Assembly: GCA_945867155.1 (NCBI GenBank)
Contig: CAMBHL010000004.1
Span: 186,001-250,000, forward strand
Direction: 5' to 3'
Origin: an uncultured Eubacteriaceae bacterium
GTDB taxonomy: Bacteria; Bacillota; Clostridia; Eubacteriales; Eubacteriaceae
Length of the DNA stretch: 64,000 nt
Shown: piece after piece, positions 16,251-24,909 of the stretch
How the letters are laid out: every line of letters begins with the position of its first letter
Position numbering within the stretch: position 1 is the first letter of the stretch
Notes under the pieces: model-generated
The model's input: only the letters and a program-made list of their open reading frames with translations
Told to the model about the DNA's origin: nothing
Database searches by the model: none
Translations under genes and position numbers: made by a program

Positions 16251-16847
16251 ATGATGGATGATGGAAGGAAATGCACAGTCGTCATTGTAGACGATGAACC
16301 AATTTTACGCATGGATTTATCTGAAATGCTCGAAATGCGCGGTTATAAAGTTGTCGGCGAAGCTGGCGACGGTTACGATGCGATTTTAACCTGCCGGGAA
16401 AAGAAACCGGATCTGGTTTTCATGGATATCAAAATGCCCTTGCTGGACGGCTTATCTGCGACTGAAATGATTTGTGATGAAAAGCTGGCACAGACCATAA
16501 TTCTTCTGACAGCCTATACGGATCACGATTACATCGAAAAAGCAAAAGCCTGCGGCATCAGCGGTTATCTGGTTAAACCGATTAACGAAAGTGCCCTGGA
16601 ACCGACCATTGAAATGGCCCGTAATAAAACACGGGTCTGCCAGCAGCTTGAAGAAAAAGTTGAAAGTATGACCAACCGTTTGAAAAGCCGCATTATCATT
16701 GAAAAATCAAAGGGATGGCTTATGCAGAAAGGCAATCTTTCTGAGGAAAAGGCATATAATTATCTGCGGGAGATCAGCCAGGATAAAAACATCCCGATGG
16801 TTCAGGTGGCGCAGTTTATTTTGAAAAGAGCGGGGCTCAGGCCATGA
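16251..16847 (+). CDS. eutV: EutV, ANTAR-domain response regulator for ethanolamine genes
   Basis: A 198-residue protein from the ATG at 16251, chosen because GAGAGGGGG precedes it; longer in-frame starts lack a ribosome site. Receiver domain at about 8-120 (acidic pair DD14-15, phosphoacceptor Asp59 in LVFMDIKMP, Lys109 in GYLVKPI), coiled linker (about 125-145) and ANTAR RNA-binding domain (about 145-195, IIEKSKGWLMQK then AYNYLREISQDKN). In Enterococcus EutV, phosphorylated by EutW, binds paired leader hairpins and prevents termination. It overlaps eutW by 4 bases. Candidate target hairpins lie at 18282-18612. Confidence 0.95.
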   Translation: MMDDGRKCTVVIVDDEPILRMDLSEMLEMRGYKVVGEAGDGYDAILTCREKKPDLVFMDIKMPLLDGLSATEMICDEKLAQTIILLTAYTDHDYIEKAKACGISGYLVKPINESALEPTIEMARNKTRVCQQLEEKVESMTNRLKSRIIIEKSKGWLMQKGNLSEEKAYNYLREISQDKNIPMVQVAQFILKRAGLRP

Positions 16848-18280
16848 CGATTGAAGGCTTATGTCGGCATTACACGGCGCTGTCAGAAACAGATATCGAA
16901 GAAATTGAGAATATGGCCAACTGGCTGCCGACGATTGCAAACCTTGTAGAGGCCGATGTGTTTATTGACTGCCCGACGACAAACGGAAAGGTTATCGTCG
17001 TGGCGGAAGCAAAACCAGTTGTGTGCCAGTCCAGTTACGAAAAAAGTGTCGTCGGAGAATTGGCTTCGGAAATCTATGAACCGGCCGTGGCTCAGAGTAT
17101 CCGGAAAGACAGTAATGTTAAGCGCATGAAAGCGATAACCCAGGAAGGAAAGTGTGTGATTCAAACAGTAGAACCAATACATAGTCAGACAACAGATCAT
17201 CTCATTGGCGTGCTGATCAAAGAGAAGGCCTTAAAAGAGCCCGAAGAGCGAAAAGAGGCAGAAGTTTTGATACGCGCGATGAGTGCCGAGCAGCGGATGC
17301 ATTTGATGGAATACCTTGAAGAAGGCATGATGATCGTCGATCAACGGGGCATGATCCGGTACGCCAATCAGTGGTCGATTAAACTTTATCAGCGTTTAGG
17401 CTTTATCGAAAATCCTATCGGGCGTCCTTACAGGGCATTCAGTCTCATTAAATCAGGGATCAACCACAGCGAATGGCTGCTCAAACAGGAAGTCCAGTGC
17501 GGCGACAATTACCTGGTGGTGCGCCACGTTCGGATCAACGATGGGGATGGCAGTTTTGTCGTTCTGATTAAAGACATCACCCGGGAACGGCGCCAGGAAA
17601 ATGAGATTATTTTAAAATCTGTGGCAATGAAGGAAATTCATCACCGCATTAAAAACAACCTCCAAACGGTGGCCTCCCTGCTTCGGCTTCAGAGACGCCG
17701 TTCCAAAAACGAAGAAACTAGAGAGGCGCTGGACAAATGCATGCTTCGGATTCTTTCGATTGCAGGAACTCATGAAGTTTTGTCCCAGAGCGTGAGCAGT
17801 GATGTCAAAATTCTCAAAGTCATTGAAAATATTCGGCAGAATATGATGATGACGGCAGATCCTGAAAAACAGATTGACATTTTGATCGAGGGAGATGATT
17901 TCTATGTGCCGTCAGATATTTCGACGACCATCGCACTGGTGGTGAACGAAATTGTACAGAATTCAATGAAGTACGCTTTCAAAGATCGAGATAGTGGCCT
18001 GATCGTCATTAGCATCAAGCATACAGAAGTGTATTCGACGATTATTATTAAAGATAATGGCTGCGGTTTTGACACCACGGAAAAAAGGCCGGAAAGTCTT
18101 GGCCTGTCGATTGTCAAATCCATGGTCAGAGATAAACTTCACGGCGGCATTAATATTGTGTCAAATCAAAAGGGCACAGAAATTGAAATTAAATTTGCAA
18201 ATTATTCTCCGGAAATGGAAAAAATGCAAATTGAAAAAATCAAACAACAGGCAAGGAAAAGCCATAATACAGATAACTAA
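16844..18280 (+). CDS. eutW: EutW, ethanolamine-responsive sensor histidine kinase
   Basis: A 478-residue soluble kinase without membrane segments. The N-terminal part (about 10-145) is the ligand-sensing domain of the EutW/PduO-like type, a PAS-like domain follows (about 150-250, GMMIVDQRGMIRYANQ), and a HisKA_2 region has MKEIHHRIKNNLQTVASLL with phosphoacceptor His266 or 267. The ATPase domain shows VVNEIVQNSMKYAF and DNGCGFD. It should sense ethanolamine and phosphorylate EutV. The start overlaps eutV (ATGA). Confidence 0.93.
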   Translation: MTIEGLCRHYTALSETDIEEIENMANWLPTIANLVEADVFIDCPTTNGKVIVVAEAKPVVCQSSYEKSVVGELASEIYEPAVAQSIRKDSNVKRMKAITQEGKCVIQTVEPIHSQTTDHLIGVLIKEKALKEPEERKEAEVLIRAMSAEQRMHLMEYLEEGMMIVDQRGMIRYANQWSIKLYQRLGFIENPIGRPYRAFSLIKSGINHSEWLLKQEVQCGDNYLVVRHVRINDGDGSFVVLIKDITRERRQENEIILKSVAMKEIHHRIKNNLQTVASLLRLQRRRSKNEETREALDKCMLRILSIAGTHEVLSQSVSSDVKILKVIENIRQNMMMTADPEKQIDILIEGDDFYVPSDISTTIALVVNEIVQNSMKYAFKDRDSGLIVISIKHTEVYSTIIIKDNGCGFDTTEKRPESLGLSIVKSMVRDKLHGGINIVSNQKGTEIEIKFANYSPEMEKMQIEKIKQQARKSHNTDN

Positions 18281-18281
18281 G

Positions 18282-18378
18282 CGCAGCGTGCGACGAGGCA
18301 CCGTTTGCGAAGGTTCTGGTCACGAGGGCCGGACAATGAGAAGACAGAATTCTGTCTTTTGATTGTCCGGTCTTTTTT
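18282..18378 (+). promoter_or_regulatory. candidate EutV antiterminator unit 1 (two hairpins plus terminator)
   Basis: Hairpin P1: GTGC-(GACGAG)-GCAC at 18288-18301, with a lower stem CGCA/TGCG (18282-18285, 18306-18309). Hairpin P2: TCTGGTC-(ACGAG)-GGCCGGA at 18315-18333. The terminator stem runs 18329-18370 (arms begin CCGGACAAT and end ATTGTCCGG, inner part AGACAG/CTGTCT) with a T tract to 18378. The P2 3' arm shares CCGGA with the terminator, so the two exclude each other, as in known ANTAR switches. The loop GACGAG is close to the AANGRR loop described for enterococcal eut leaders. Confidence 0.72.
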
Positions 18379-18425
18379 TGTCAAAGACCGGAGTTCAATA
18401 TCATCAACTTATTTATTCATTCCTC

Positions 18426-18469
18426 GCATTTGGATGCAGTGGTGTGTGGGCGCCACTGCTGAAAAATGC
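18426..18469 (+). ncRNA. structured RNA hairpin between two attenuators
   Basis: GCATTT (18426-18431) pairs with AAATGC (18464-18469) and GCAGTGG (18436-18442) with CCACTGC (18453-18459), closed by a 10-base loop. The two stems are separated by a symmetric 4x4 internal loop, GGAT opposite TGAA, which can form tandem G-A pairs. It lies in a 140-base stretch between two Rho-independent terminators in which I see no gene. It could be part of the eutA leader, or a small RNA. Function unknown. Confidence 0.5.
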
Positions 18470-18521
18470 AAATTATCAGAACCGAAATCAACAAATATTA
18501 TATTAATTAAAAATACAACGT

Positions 18522-18612
18522 GGGGCGTGATGAGGCGTTTTCCGCGGAGTCCAGTTAGGAAAGCCGGACGGCATAAGTATTAATCTTATGATCGTTCGGC
18601 TTTTCTGTTTTT
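18522..18612 (+). promoter_or_regulatory. candidate EutV antiterminator unit 2 before eutA
   Basis: Hairpin P1: GCGT-(GATGAG)-GCGT at 18525-18538, closed by wobble and Watson-Crick pairs; the loop matches unit 1 (GACGAG) apart from one C/U change. A weak second hairpin TCC-(AGTTA)-GGA is at 18550-18560. The terminator uses AAGCCGGACG..ATAAG (18561-18577) and CTTAT..CGTTCGGCTT (18585-18602), then a T-rich run to 18612. It ends about 20 bases before the eutA start, so it gates the whole eutABCLEM operon. Confidence 0.68.
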
Positions 18613-18633
18613 AGGAAGGAGCGAGGTTTCAGT

Positions 18634-20061
18634 ATGTCTGAAAAAATCAAAAGTGTGGGCATTGATATCGGCACATCAACGACACAGCTCATTTTCAGTG
18701 AGCTGACCATTCGAAATCTGGCAGGAAGCTATCGGGTGCCGCGAATCAAAATTGTCGATAAGCGAGTCATTTACAAATCAGCAATTTATTTCACACCGCT
18801 TCAATCCATGGCTGCAATTGATACGGCAGCGGTGAAAGCGATCATGCAAAAAGAATATCAGAAGGCTGGGATCAAGCCTGAAGATCTCCAAACTGGGGCG
18901 GTCATCATTACAGGAGATTCGGCGCGAAAAGACAACGCAGATTCCGTTATCGAAGAATTGAGCGACATGGCAGGAGACTTTGTCGTCGCAACTGCCGGCC
19001 CTGATTTGGAGTCCGTGCTGTCGGCTCGTGGGGCAGGAACGGACGTTTTGTCCAGAGAACAAGAAAAAACCATCGCCAATATTGATATTGGCGGCGGCAC
19101 TTCCAATATCGCCGTTTATCAGAACGGCCGCCTCATGGGAACATCATGTCTCAATATTGGCGGACGTCTGATCACGGTGGAAGAAGGGCGCATTAAAAAT
19201 ATCTTTCCGGACCTAGAACGGCGCGCAGAAAAAATGGGACAGCCGATTCATAGAGGAGATCAGGCCGATGTCGAAAAACTTAAAAAAATATGCCGGCAGC
19301 TGGCATCGGATTTGGCTCAGGCTCTCAATCTGAAACCCAGAGAAGCCGGTCACGATGCGCTTTACACCAACGGCGGTGATCCCTTGGATACGTCTATTCA
19401 TTTGGACGGCATCACGTTCTCGGGTGGCGTAGCTGCGTGTCTTTATGAACATCCATCGGGAAGCTTTCCCTATGGAGATATTGGCAATTTACTGGCTCAG
19501 GCTGTGCGGGAAGAAAAAGCTTTTTCTACTGTTGAAACCTACCCGTCCCGGGAAACCATTCGGGCAACCGTCGTGGGTGCCGGCAGCCATACCATGAATG
19601 TCAGCGGCAGTACGATCCGTTATGAAGCGGGTTTGCTGCCGATAAAGAATATACCAGTCTTAAAAATCAGAGAGGAGGATGAGGATACACCAGGGAAGAT
19701 CACACAAACCATTCAGCGGGAAATGCCGGTTCTATTGGGAAACGGCGAGACCAGTCCCGTTGCCATCGCTTTATCGGCTCAAAATACACAGACTTTTGCC
19801 GAAATTCAAACTTTGGCTCAAACGATTGTGGATGGGACGGAGAAGGTATTAAAGCGGTCGGCACCGCTGATTGTGATCACGGAAAATGATATTGGCAAAG
19901 TCCTGGGCAACGCGCTGAGCTTATTGGTCGGTCGGGAACATCCGGTCATTTCTTTAGACGGATTGTATGCAGATACCGGCGATTATATAGACATCGGCGA
20001 ACCAGTGGCAGGCGGGCGTGTTTGCCCGGTGATTATTAAAACCATTGTGTTTAATTCATGA
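18634..20061 (+). CDS. eutA: EutA, ethanolamine ammonia-lyase reactivating factor
   Basis: A 475-residue actin/Hsp70-fold ATPase. The phosphate-1 motif is VGIDIGTSTTQLIF and the phosphate-2 motif NIDIGGGTSNIAVYQ; the C-terminal half carries TFSGGVAACLYEH and the adenosine region VVGAGSHTMNVSG. EutA ejects damaged cobalamin from EutBC so that fresh adenosylcobalamin can bind. AGGAAGGAGCGAGG precedes the ATG. It is the first gene after the double attenuator and begins the long structural operon. Confidence 0.95.
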   Translation: MSEKIKSVGIDIGTSTTQLIFSELTIRNLAGSYRVPRIKIVDKRVIYKSAIYFTPLQSMAAIDTAAVKAIMQKEYQKAGIKPEDLQTGAVIITGDSARKDNADSVIEELSDMAGDFVVATAGPDLESVLSARGAGTDVLSREQEKTIANIDIGGGTSNIAVYQNGRLMGTSCLNIGGRLITVEEGRIKNIFPDLERRAEKMGQPIHRGDQADVEKLKKICRQLASDLAQALNLKPREAGHDALYTNGGDPLDTSIHLDGITFSGGVAACLYEHPSGSFPYGDIGNLLAQAVREEKAFSTVETYPSRETIRATVVGAGSHTMNVSGSTIRYEAGLLPIKNIPVLKIREEDEDTPGKITQTIQREMPVLLGNGETSPVAIALSAQNTQTFAEIQTLAQTIVDGTEKVLKRSAPLIVITENDIGKVLGNALSLLVGREHPVISLDGLYADTGDYIDIGEPVAGGRVCPVIIKTIVFNS

Positions 20062-20096
20062 ACAGCATCACATAAGAGATGAACAGAGGAGGAAAG

Positions 20097-21464
20097 ATGA
20101 TTCTAAAAACACATCTATTTGGACACAGTTATACCTTCACTTCTCTCAGGGAAGTTATGGCAAAGGCAAACGAGGAAAAGTCAGGGGATAAACTGGCAGG
20201 AATTGCGGCAGAATCTGCTGAAGAAAGAGTTGCTGCAAAAACGGTGCTCTCTCAAATCACCATGGGAGAAGTACGCAATCATCCGGCGGTGCCTTACGAA
20301 GAAGATGAAGTAACCCGGATTATCCAGGATGATATCAACGAGAACATTTACGATGAAATTAAAAATAAAACTGTTGGAGAATTCCGGGAATGGCTTTTGG
20401 ATGAACACACGACAGGCGAAATGATTCGCAGAGCGTCCCGGGGACTGACGAGCGAAATGGTCTCAGCTGTCTGCAAATTGATGACCAATTTGGACTTAGT
20501 TTACGCGGCCAGCAAAATCCGGGTAACAGCCCACTGCAATACGACGATCGGTCTTCCAGGGACATTCTCTTCAAGACTTCAGCCGAACCATACGACCGAT
20601 GATATCGACGGCATCATGGCATCGACGATGGAAGGCTTCAGTGTTGGATGCGGTGACGCGGTTTTGGGTCTTAACCCCGTCGATGATTCTGTTGAAAACG
20701 TGGCGCGGATTTTAAAAACGTTTCATGAATTTCGGGTCAAATGGGACATTCCGACACAGTGCAGTGTGTTAGCCCATATTTCAACCCAGATGGAAGCCAT
20801 CGAAAAGATGAATGCCCCGGTTGATCTGATGTTCCAGTCCATTGCGGGGTCACAGAAAGGCAATGAAGCTTTTGGCGTAACCGCGCAATTGCTCCAGGAC
20901 GGCCACGATCTCATGATGACAAAAGGGGTCAGCACCGGACCAAATGTGATGTATTTTGAAACGGGACAGGGTTCGGAATTGTCAGCAGATGCCAACTTCG
21001 GTTGGGATCAGCTCACGATGGAAGCGCGCTGCTACGGGCTCGCCCGTCATTATCATCCCTTCCTCGTCAACACAGTGGTCGGGTTTATCGGACCTGAATA
21101 TTTGTACGACTCCAAACAGGTGACCCGTGCTGGTCTTGAAGATCATTTCATGGGAAAACTTTCCGGGATTCCAATGGGATGCGATGCCTGCTATACCAAC
21201 CACATGAAAGCCGATCAGAATGACATTGAAAATCTGGCTACTTTGCTGGTTGCAGCAGGGTGCAACTATATTATGGGCGTGCCTGAAGGCGACGACTGCA
21301 TGCTCATGTATCAGTGCACCGGGTATCACGAAGCCCAGACATTAAGAGAAATATTCGGGTTGACGCCGACACCGGAATTTAATGAATGGCTTGAAAAGAT
21401 GGGCATTACCCACAATGGCAAATTAACGGATTTGGCTGGCGACGCCTCTATATTTTTGGACTAG
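20097..21464 (+). CDS. eutB: EutB, ethanolamine ammonia-lyase large subunit
   Basis: A 455-residue subunit, normal length, when started at 20097, which has AGAGGAGGAAAG directly upstream; an earlier in-frame ATG at 20079 has none. The TIM-barrel catalytic chain converts ethanolamine to acetaldehyde and ammonia with adenosylcobalamin. Typical stretches include HCNTTIGLPGTFSSRLQPNH, SVGCGDAVLGLNPVDDS, and TGQGSELSADANFGWDQ. It acts with EutC inside the microcompartment and sits between eutA and eutC with tight spacing. Confidence 0.97.
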   Translation: MILKTHLFGHSYTFTSLREVMAKANEEKSGDKLAGIAAESAEERVAAKTVLSQITMGEVRNHPAVPYEEDEVTRIIQDDINENIYDEIKNKTVGEFREWLLDEHTTGEMIRRASRGLTSEMVSAVCKLMTNLDLVYAASKIRVTAHCNTTIGLPGTFSSRLQPNHTTDDIDGIMASTMEGFSVGCGDAVLGLNPVDDSVENVARILKTFHEFRVKWDIPTQCSVLAHISTQMEAIEKMNAPVDLMFQSIAGSQKGNEAFGVTAQLLQDGHDLMMTKGVSTGPNVMYFETGQGSELSADANFGWDQLTMEARCYGLARHYHPFLVNTVVGFIGPEYLYDSKQVTRAGLEDHFMGKLSGIPMGCDACYTNHMKADQNDIENLATLLVAAGCNYIMGVPEGDDCMLMYQCTGYHEAQTLREIFGLTPTPEFNEWLEKMGITHNGKLTDLAGDASIFLD

Positions 21465-21477
21465 ACAGGAGTAGAAG

Positions 21478-22383
21478 ATGGTAAACGAACAAACAATCAA
21501 AGATATCGTTCAACAGGTCCTGGGAGATATTGATGTCTCAAAATTTTTAGATGATGACAAAGAAAGCGAAGCTCCAGCGACGGCTTTCAAAACAGGTGAA
21601 GTCTGTGAAGAAGGGGAAGCTGGAGAAATTCCGGATATTACAAAAATCGATATTCGAACTCAGTATCTTGTAAATCATCCAAAACACGGTGAAGAATACG
21701 CAAAATTGAAAGCCAAGGCACCATGCCGCCTCGGGATCGGGAAAGCAGGAGCACGCTACAAAACGCTGCCGGTTCTGGAATTCAGAGCGGCCCATTCGGC
21801 AGCCCAGGATGCTGTCTTCACCGATGTAGATCCAGCCTTTATCGAAAAAATGGGACTCTTTACGATTCAGTCTCAGTGCCGGGATAAAGATGAATATCTG
21901 ACCCGTCCGGATCTGGGGCGTAAGCTCAGTGAAGAAGGGGCCAAAATGGTCGACGAAAAATGCGTTAAACATCCGAAGGTGCAAATCTACATTGCCGATG
22001 GTTTAAGCTCTGCAGCCATTGAAGCCAACGCCAATGAAGTGTATCCGGCAATCGTTCAAGGGCTGAAAAGCCACGGCATCGACGTCGGAACGCCTTTCTT
22101 TTTGAAATACGGCCGGGTTGCGTCCATGGATCAGATTTCTGAAATTACCGGTGCCGACGTCACCTGCGTGCTCATCGGCGAACGGCCAGGACTGATCACA
22201 GCGCAGTCCATGTCGGCCTATATGGCTTACAAGGCGACGGTTGGAATGCCGGAAGCGCGGAGAACGGTCATTTCCAACATTCATAAAGAAGGCACCAATC
22301 CGGCAGAAGCCGGGGCGCACATTGCAGATATTCTGCTCAAAATGTTGGAAACGAAATCGAGCGGAACCGATTTGAAGCTGTAA
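21478..22383 (+). CDS. eutC: EutC, ethanolamine ammonia-lyase small subunit
   Basis: A 301-residue subunit. The main domain (about 65-295) has GIGKAGARYKTLPVLEFRAA, SQCRDKDEYLTRPDLGR, IYIADGLSSAAIEANA and IGERPGLITAQSMSAYM, the cobalamin-contacting elements. The first 20 residues (VNEQTIKDIVQQVLGDI) form an amphipathic helix followed by an acidic, Glu-rich linker, as expected for a microcompartment targeting peptide. It follows eutB by 13 bases. Confidence 0.96.
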   Translation: MVNEQTIKDIVQQVLGDIDVSKFLDDDKESEAPATAFKTGEVCEEGEAGEIPDITKIDIRTQYLVNHPKHGEEYAKLKAKAPCRLGIGKAGARYKTLPVLEFRAAHSAAQDAVFTDVDPAFIEKMGLFTIQSQCRDKDEYLTRPDLGRKLSEEGAKMVDEKCVKHPKVQIYIADGLSSAAIEANANEVYPAIVQGLKSHGIDVGTPFFLKYGRVASMDQISEITGADVTCVLIGERPGLITAQSMSAYMAYKATVGMPEARRTVISNIHKEGTNPAEAGAHIADILLKMLETKSSGTDLKL

Positions 22384-22393
22384 GGAGGACATA

Positions 22394-23044
22394 ATGAAGG
22401 GAGATATTTTACAAACCAAAGTGCTCGCAACGAAAATCATCCCAAATGTCGACGACGAAATGGCGGCGGCGCTCAATCTTCCGAAGGGTTTAAAATCCCT
22501 GGCTTTGATTACCGCTGACTGCGACGACGTCACCTATACAGCGCTTGATGAAGCGACGAAAAAAGCGGACGTGGAAGTGGTTTATGCGAAAAGTTTTTAC
22601 GGCGGCGCCGACAACGCGAACACCAAGCTGGCCGGTGAAATCATCGGCATGCTCGCAGGACCGAATCCTGCAGAGGTGAAAAGCGGGCTCGAGGCTTGTG
22701 TCGATACAATCGAAAATGTAGCCCATTTTATATCGGCCAATGAAGATGACTCTATTGTTTATTATGCACACTGCATTTCCAGAACAGGATCATATCTGTC
22801 GGCAGGAGCGGGCATTCCGGAAGGTCGGGCATTAGCCTATTTGATCGCACCGCCCCTTGAAGCAATGTACGGTGTCGATGCGGCCATGAAAGCAGCTGAA
22901 GTCTCGATGTGCGAACTCTACGCACCGCCCTCCGAAACCAACTTCGGCGGCGCCCTTTTGACTGGCAGCCAATCGGCCTGTCAATCGGCGTGCGATGCCT
23001 TTGCCAATGCCGTTCAGTATGTTGCCGACAATCCTCTGGATTAA
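22394..23044 (+). CDS. eutL: EutL, microcompartment shell protein with tandem BMC domains
   Basis: A 216-residue circularly permuted BMC-T protein, the trimeric shell tile with a gated central pore. It starts GDILQTKVLATKIIPNVDDE and includes KSFYGGADNANTKLAGEIIG and YYAHCISRTGSYLSAGAGI, all matching EutL; length is usual. TAAGGAGGAC lies before the ATG and the gene follows eutC by 10 bases. Confidence 0.96.
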   Translation: MKGDILQTKVLATKIIPNVDDEMAAALNLPKGLKSLALITADCDDVTYTALDEATKKADVEVVYAKSFYGGADNANTKLAGEIIGMLAGPNPAEVKSGLEACVDTIENVAHFISANEDDSIVYYAHCISRTGSYLSAGAGIPEGRALAYLIAPPLEAMYGVDAAMKAAEVSMCELYAPPSETNFGGALLTGSQSACQSACDAFANAVQYVADNPLD

Positions 23045-23088
23045 TGACTAGGATTTGAAAATAAAAAGTGAAAGAAGGAAATTGAAAC

Positions 23089-24588
23089 ATGCAGCTTTAC
23101 GATAAGGATTTACTTTCAGTTCAAGAGGTGAGGACACTGCTCGAAAAAGCAAAGACCGCCCAGCAGGAACTCGCTTCAGCCAGTCAGGAAACGATTGACA
23201 ATATTATCGCCCACATTGCCAAAGCCGGCGTACGCAATGCCAAGCGCCTCGCAAAAATGGCCAATGAAGATACAGAATTCGGCATCGTTGACGATAAAGT
23301 CATCAAAAATATTTTTGCGAGCAAAGGGGTCTACGACTACATTAAAGACATGAAAACGGTAGGGGAAATCGGCCGGGACCCGGCGAAAAAAACCCGGGAC
23401 ATTGCCGTTCCTGTCGGCGTCATCGCTGGTTTGGTGCCGTCAACAAATCCGACGTCTACCGTGCTTTACAAAGCAGAAATCGCCATTAAGGCAGGGAACG
23501 CGATTGTCTTTTCACCTCATCCCAATGCACTGCGCTGCATTTTGGAAACCGTCAAAGTCATTCGTCAGGCCATTGCTGAAGCAGGTGCCAATGAAGATCT
23601 GGTGTCCTGCATTACGATCCCGACGATGCAGGCCACATCTAATTTGATGCAGCACCCGGATGTCTCGATGATCCTTGCAACAGGGGGCGCGGCCATGGTT
23701 CGTGCAGCCTATTCATCCGGGACGCCGGCCATTGGGGTTGGACCGGGAAATGGACCGGCTTATTTGGACCGCACCACGGATTTGAAAAAGGCCGTGAAGC
23801 AGATCATGGACTCTGAAACCTTTGACAACGGCACGATCTGCGCATCGGAACAGTCGATTATCTGTGATGATGACATGGCAGAAGCTGTTCAAAAAGAAAT
23901 GGAAAGCCAGGGTGCCTATTTCTTAAATGAAGAAGAAAGCAAAAAATTAGGCAAATTCATTCTGCGCGCCAACGGGACGATGAATCCGATGATCGTCGGC
24001 CGGAGCGCTCAGAAAATCGCTGAACTGGCCGAACTTTCGATCCCCCAGAATGTCCGGGTGCTGGTTGCCAAAGAAGACGGCGTTGGTTTGGGACATCCAT
24101 ATTCAAATGAAAAACTTTGTCCGATTCTGGCCTTCTACACCGGTAAAGATTACAAGGAAGTCTGCCAGAAAGTCACGGAAATTCTGCACTACGAAGGGGC
24201 CGGGCACACCTTCAGCATTCACACGGAAAATGACAAATTGGTGGATTATTTCGCAGCCCGTGTGCCGGCGTCCAGAATTATTGTTAACTGCCCCAGTTCC
24301 CTTGGCGGCATCGGTGCGGCGACGGGTTTGATGCCGTCTCTGACACTGGGCTGCGGTGCCGTCGGCGGCAGTGCCACATCGGACAACGTTGGGCCGATGA
24401 ATTTGCTGAACATTCGCCGTGTGGCCTATGGTTTGAAAGAAGCCGATGATATCCGCAAGGAAGCAGAAGAAGTCACCGGTGAATGTTTTGAAAAGCCAGC
24501 GGTCGGGACTTCAGTTAATCTCGACGGCAATCTTGTCGACGACATTGTCAACGCAGTCATCCGTCAGATTCAGGGCAATGTGCGTTAA
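23089..24588 (+). CDS. eutE: EutE, CoA-acylating acetaldehyde dehydrogenase
   Basis: A 499-residue enzyme that converts acetaldehyde, NAD+ and CoA to acetyl-CoA inside the microcompartment. The catalytic Cys251 is in FDNGTICASEQS, and the nucleotide-binding front is VGVIAGLVPSTNPTSTVLYK. SLGGIGAATGLMPSLTLGCG is near the end. The first 45 residues form a helical extension typical of the encapsulation peptide. Ethanol-forming EutG is not present, so acetyl-CoA and recycled NADH appear to be the main exits. Confidence 0.96.
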   Translation: MQLYDKDLLSVQEVRTLLEKAKTAQQELASASQETIDNIIAHIAKAGVRNAKRLAKMANEDTEFGIVDDKVIKNIFASKGVYDYIKDMKTVGEIGRDPAKKTRDIAVPVGVIAGLVPSTNPTSTVLYKAEIAIKAGNAIVFSPHPNALRCILETVKVIRQAIAEAGANEDLVSCITIPTMQATSNLMQHPDVSMILATGGAAMVRAAYSSGTPAIGVGPGNGPAYLDRTTDLKKAVKQIMDSETFDNGTICASEQSIICDDDMAEAVQKEMESQGAYFLNEEESKKLGKFILRANGTMNPMIVGRSAQKIAELAELSIPQNVRVLVAKEDGVGLGHPYSNEKLCPILAFYTGKDYKEVCQKVTEILHYEGAGHTFSIHTENDKLVDYFAARVPASRIIVNCPSSLGGIGAATGLMPSLTLGCGAVGGSATSDNVGPMNLLNIRRVAYGLKEADDIRKEAEEVTGECFEKPAVGTSVNLDGNLVDDIVNAVIRQIQGNVR

Positions 24589-24604
24589 GAAAGGAGACGA
24601 ATAG

Positions 24605-24895
24605 ATGAATTCAGAAGCGTTAGGCATGATTGAAACAAAAGGACTTGTCGGCTCTATTGAAGCCGCCGATGCGATGGTCAAAGCAGCCAACGTGACATTG
24701 ATCGGCAAAGAAAAGGTCGGGAGCGGCCTGGTTACCGTGATGGTCCGCGGAGATGTCGGGGCAGTGAAAGCCGCTGTCGACGCGGGTGCGGCTGCAGGGG
24801 ACAAGGTGGGACAGATCGTTTCCGTCCACGTCATCCCAAGACCCCATTCAGAAGTTGAAAATATTTTACCGAGTTTAGAAGAAGATCTTAAATAA
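24605..24895 (+). CDS. eutM: EutM-like hexameric BMC shell protein, copy 1
   Basis: A 96-residue single BMC-domain protein. It carries the conserved [20 protein letters not shown] start, the pore region [19 protein letters not shown] and the edge strand [13 protein letters not shown]. Hexamers form flat tiles of the shell. It is followed after 14 bases by a nearly identical copy, from which it differs mainly at both ends and at Val/Ile and Gly/Ala in the centre. Confidence 0.95.
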   Translation: MNSEALGMIETKGLVGSIEAADAMVKAANVTLIGKEKVGSGLVTVMVRGDVGAVKAAVDAGAAAGDKVGQIVSVHVIPRPHSEVENILPSLEEDLK

Positions 24896-24909
24896 AGGAG
24901 TGTAACAAA

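Noticed and set aside
18288..18333. ACGA-containing loops that recall the guanidine-II (mini-ykkC) riboswitch
   Set aside because: Guanidine-II needs two GC-rich stems closed on an ACGR tetraloop. Here the loops are five or six bases and the context is eutVW, so an ANTAR site is the better reading.
18281..18633. Adenosylcobalamin riboswitch in the eutA leader
   Set aside because: It would be expected from Enterococcus, but no B12-box-like sequence or large multi-helix aptamer is visible.
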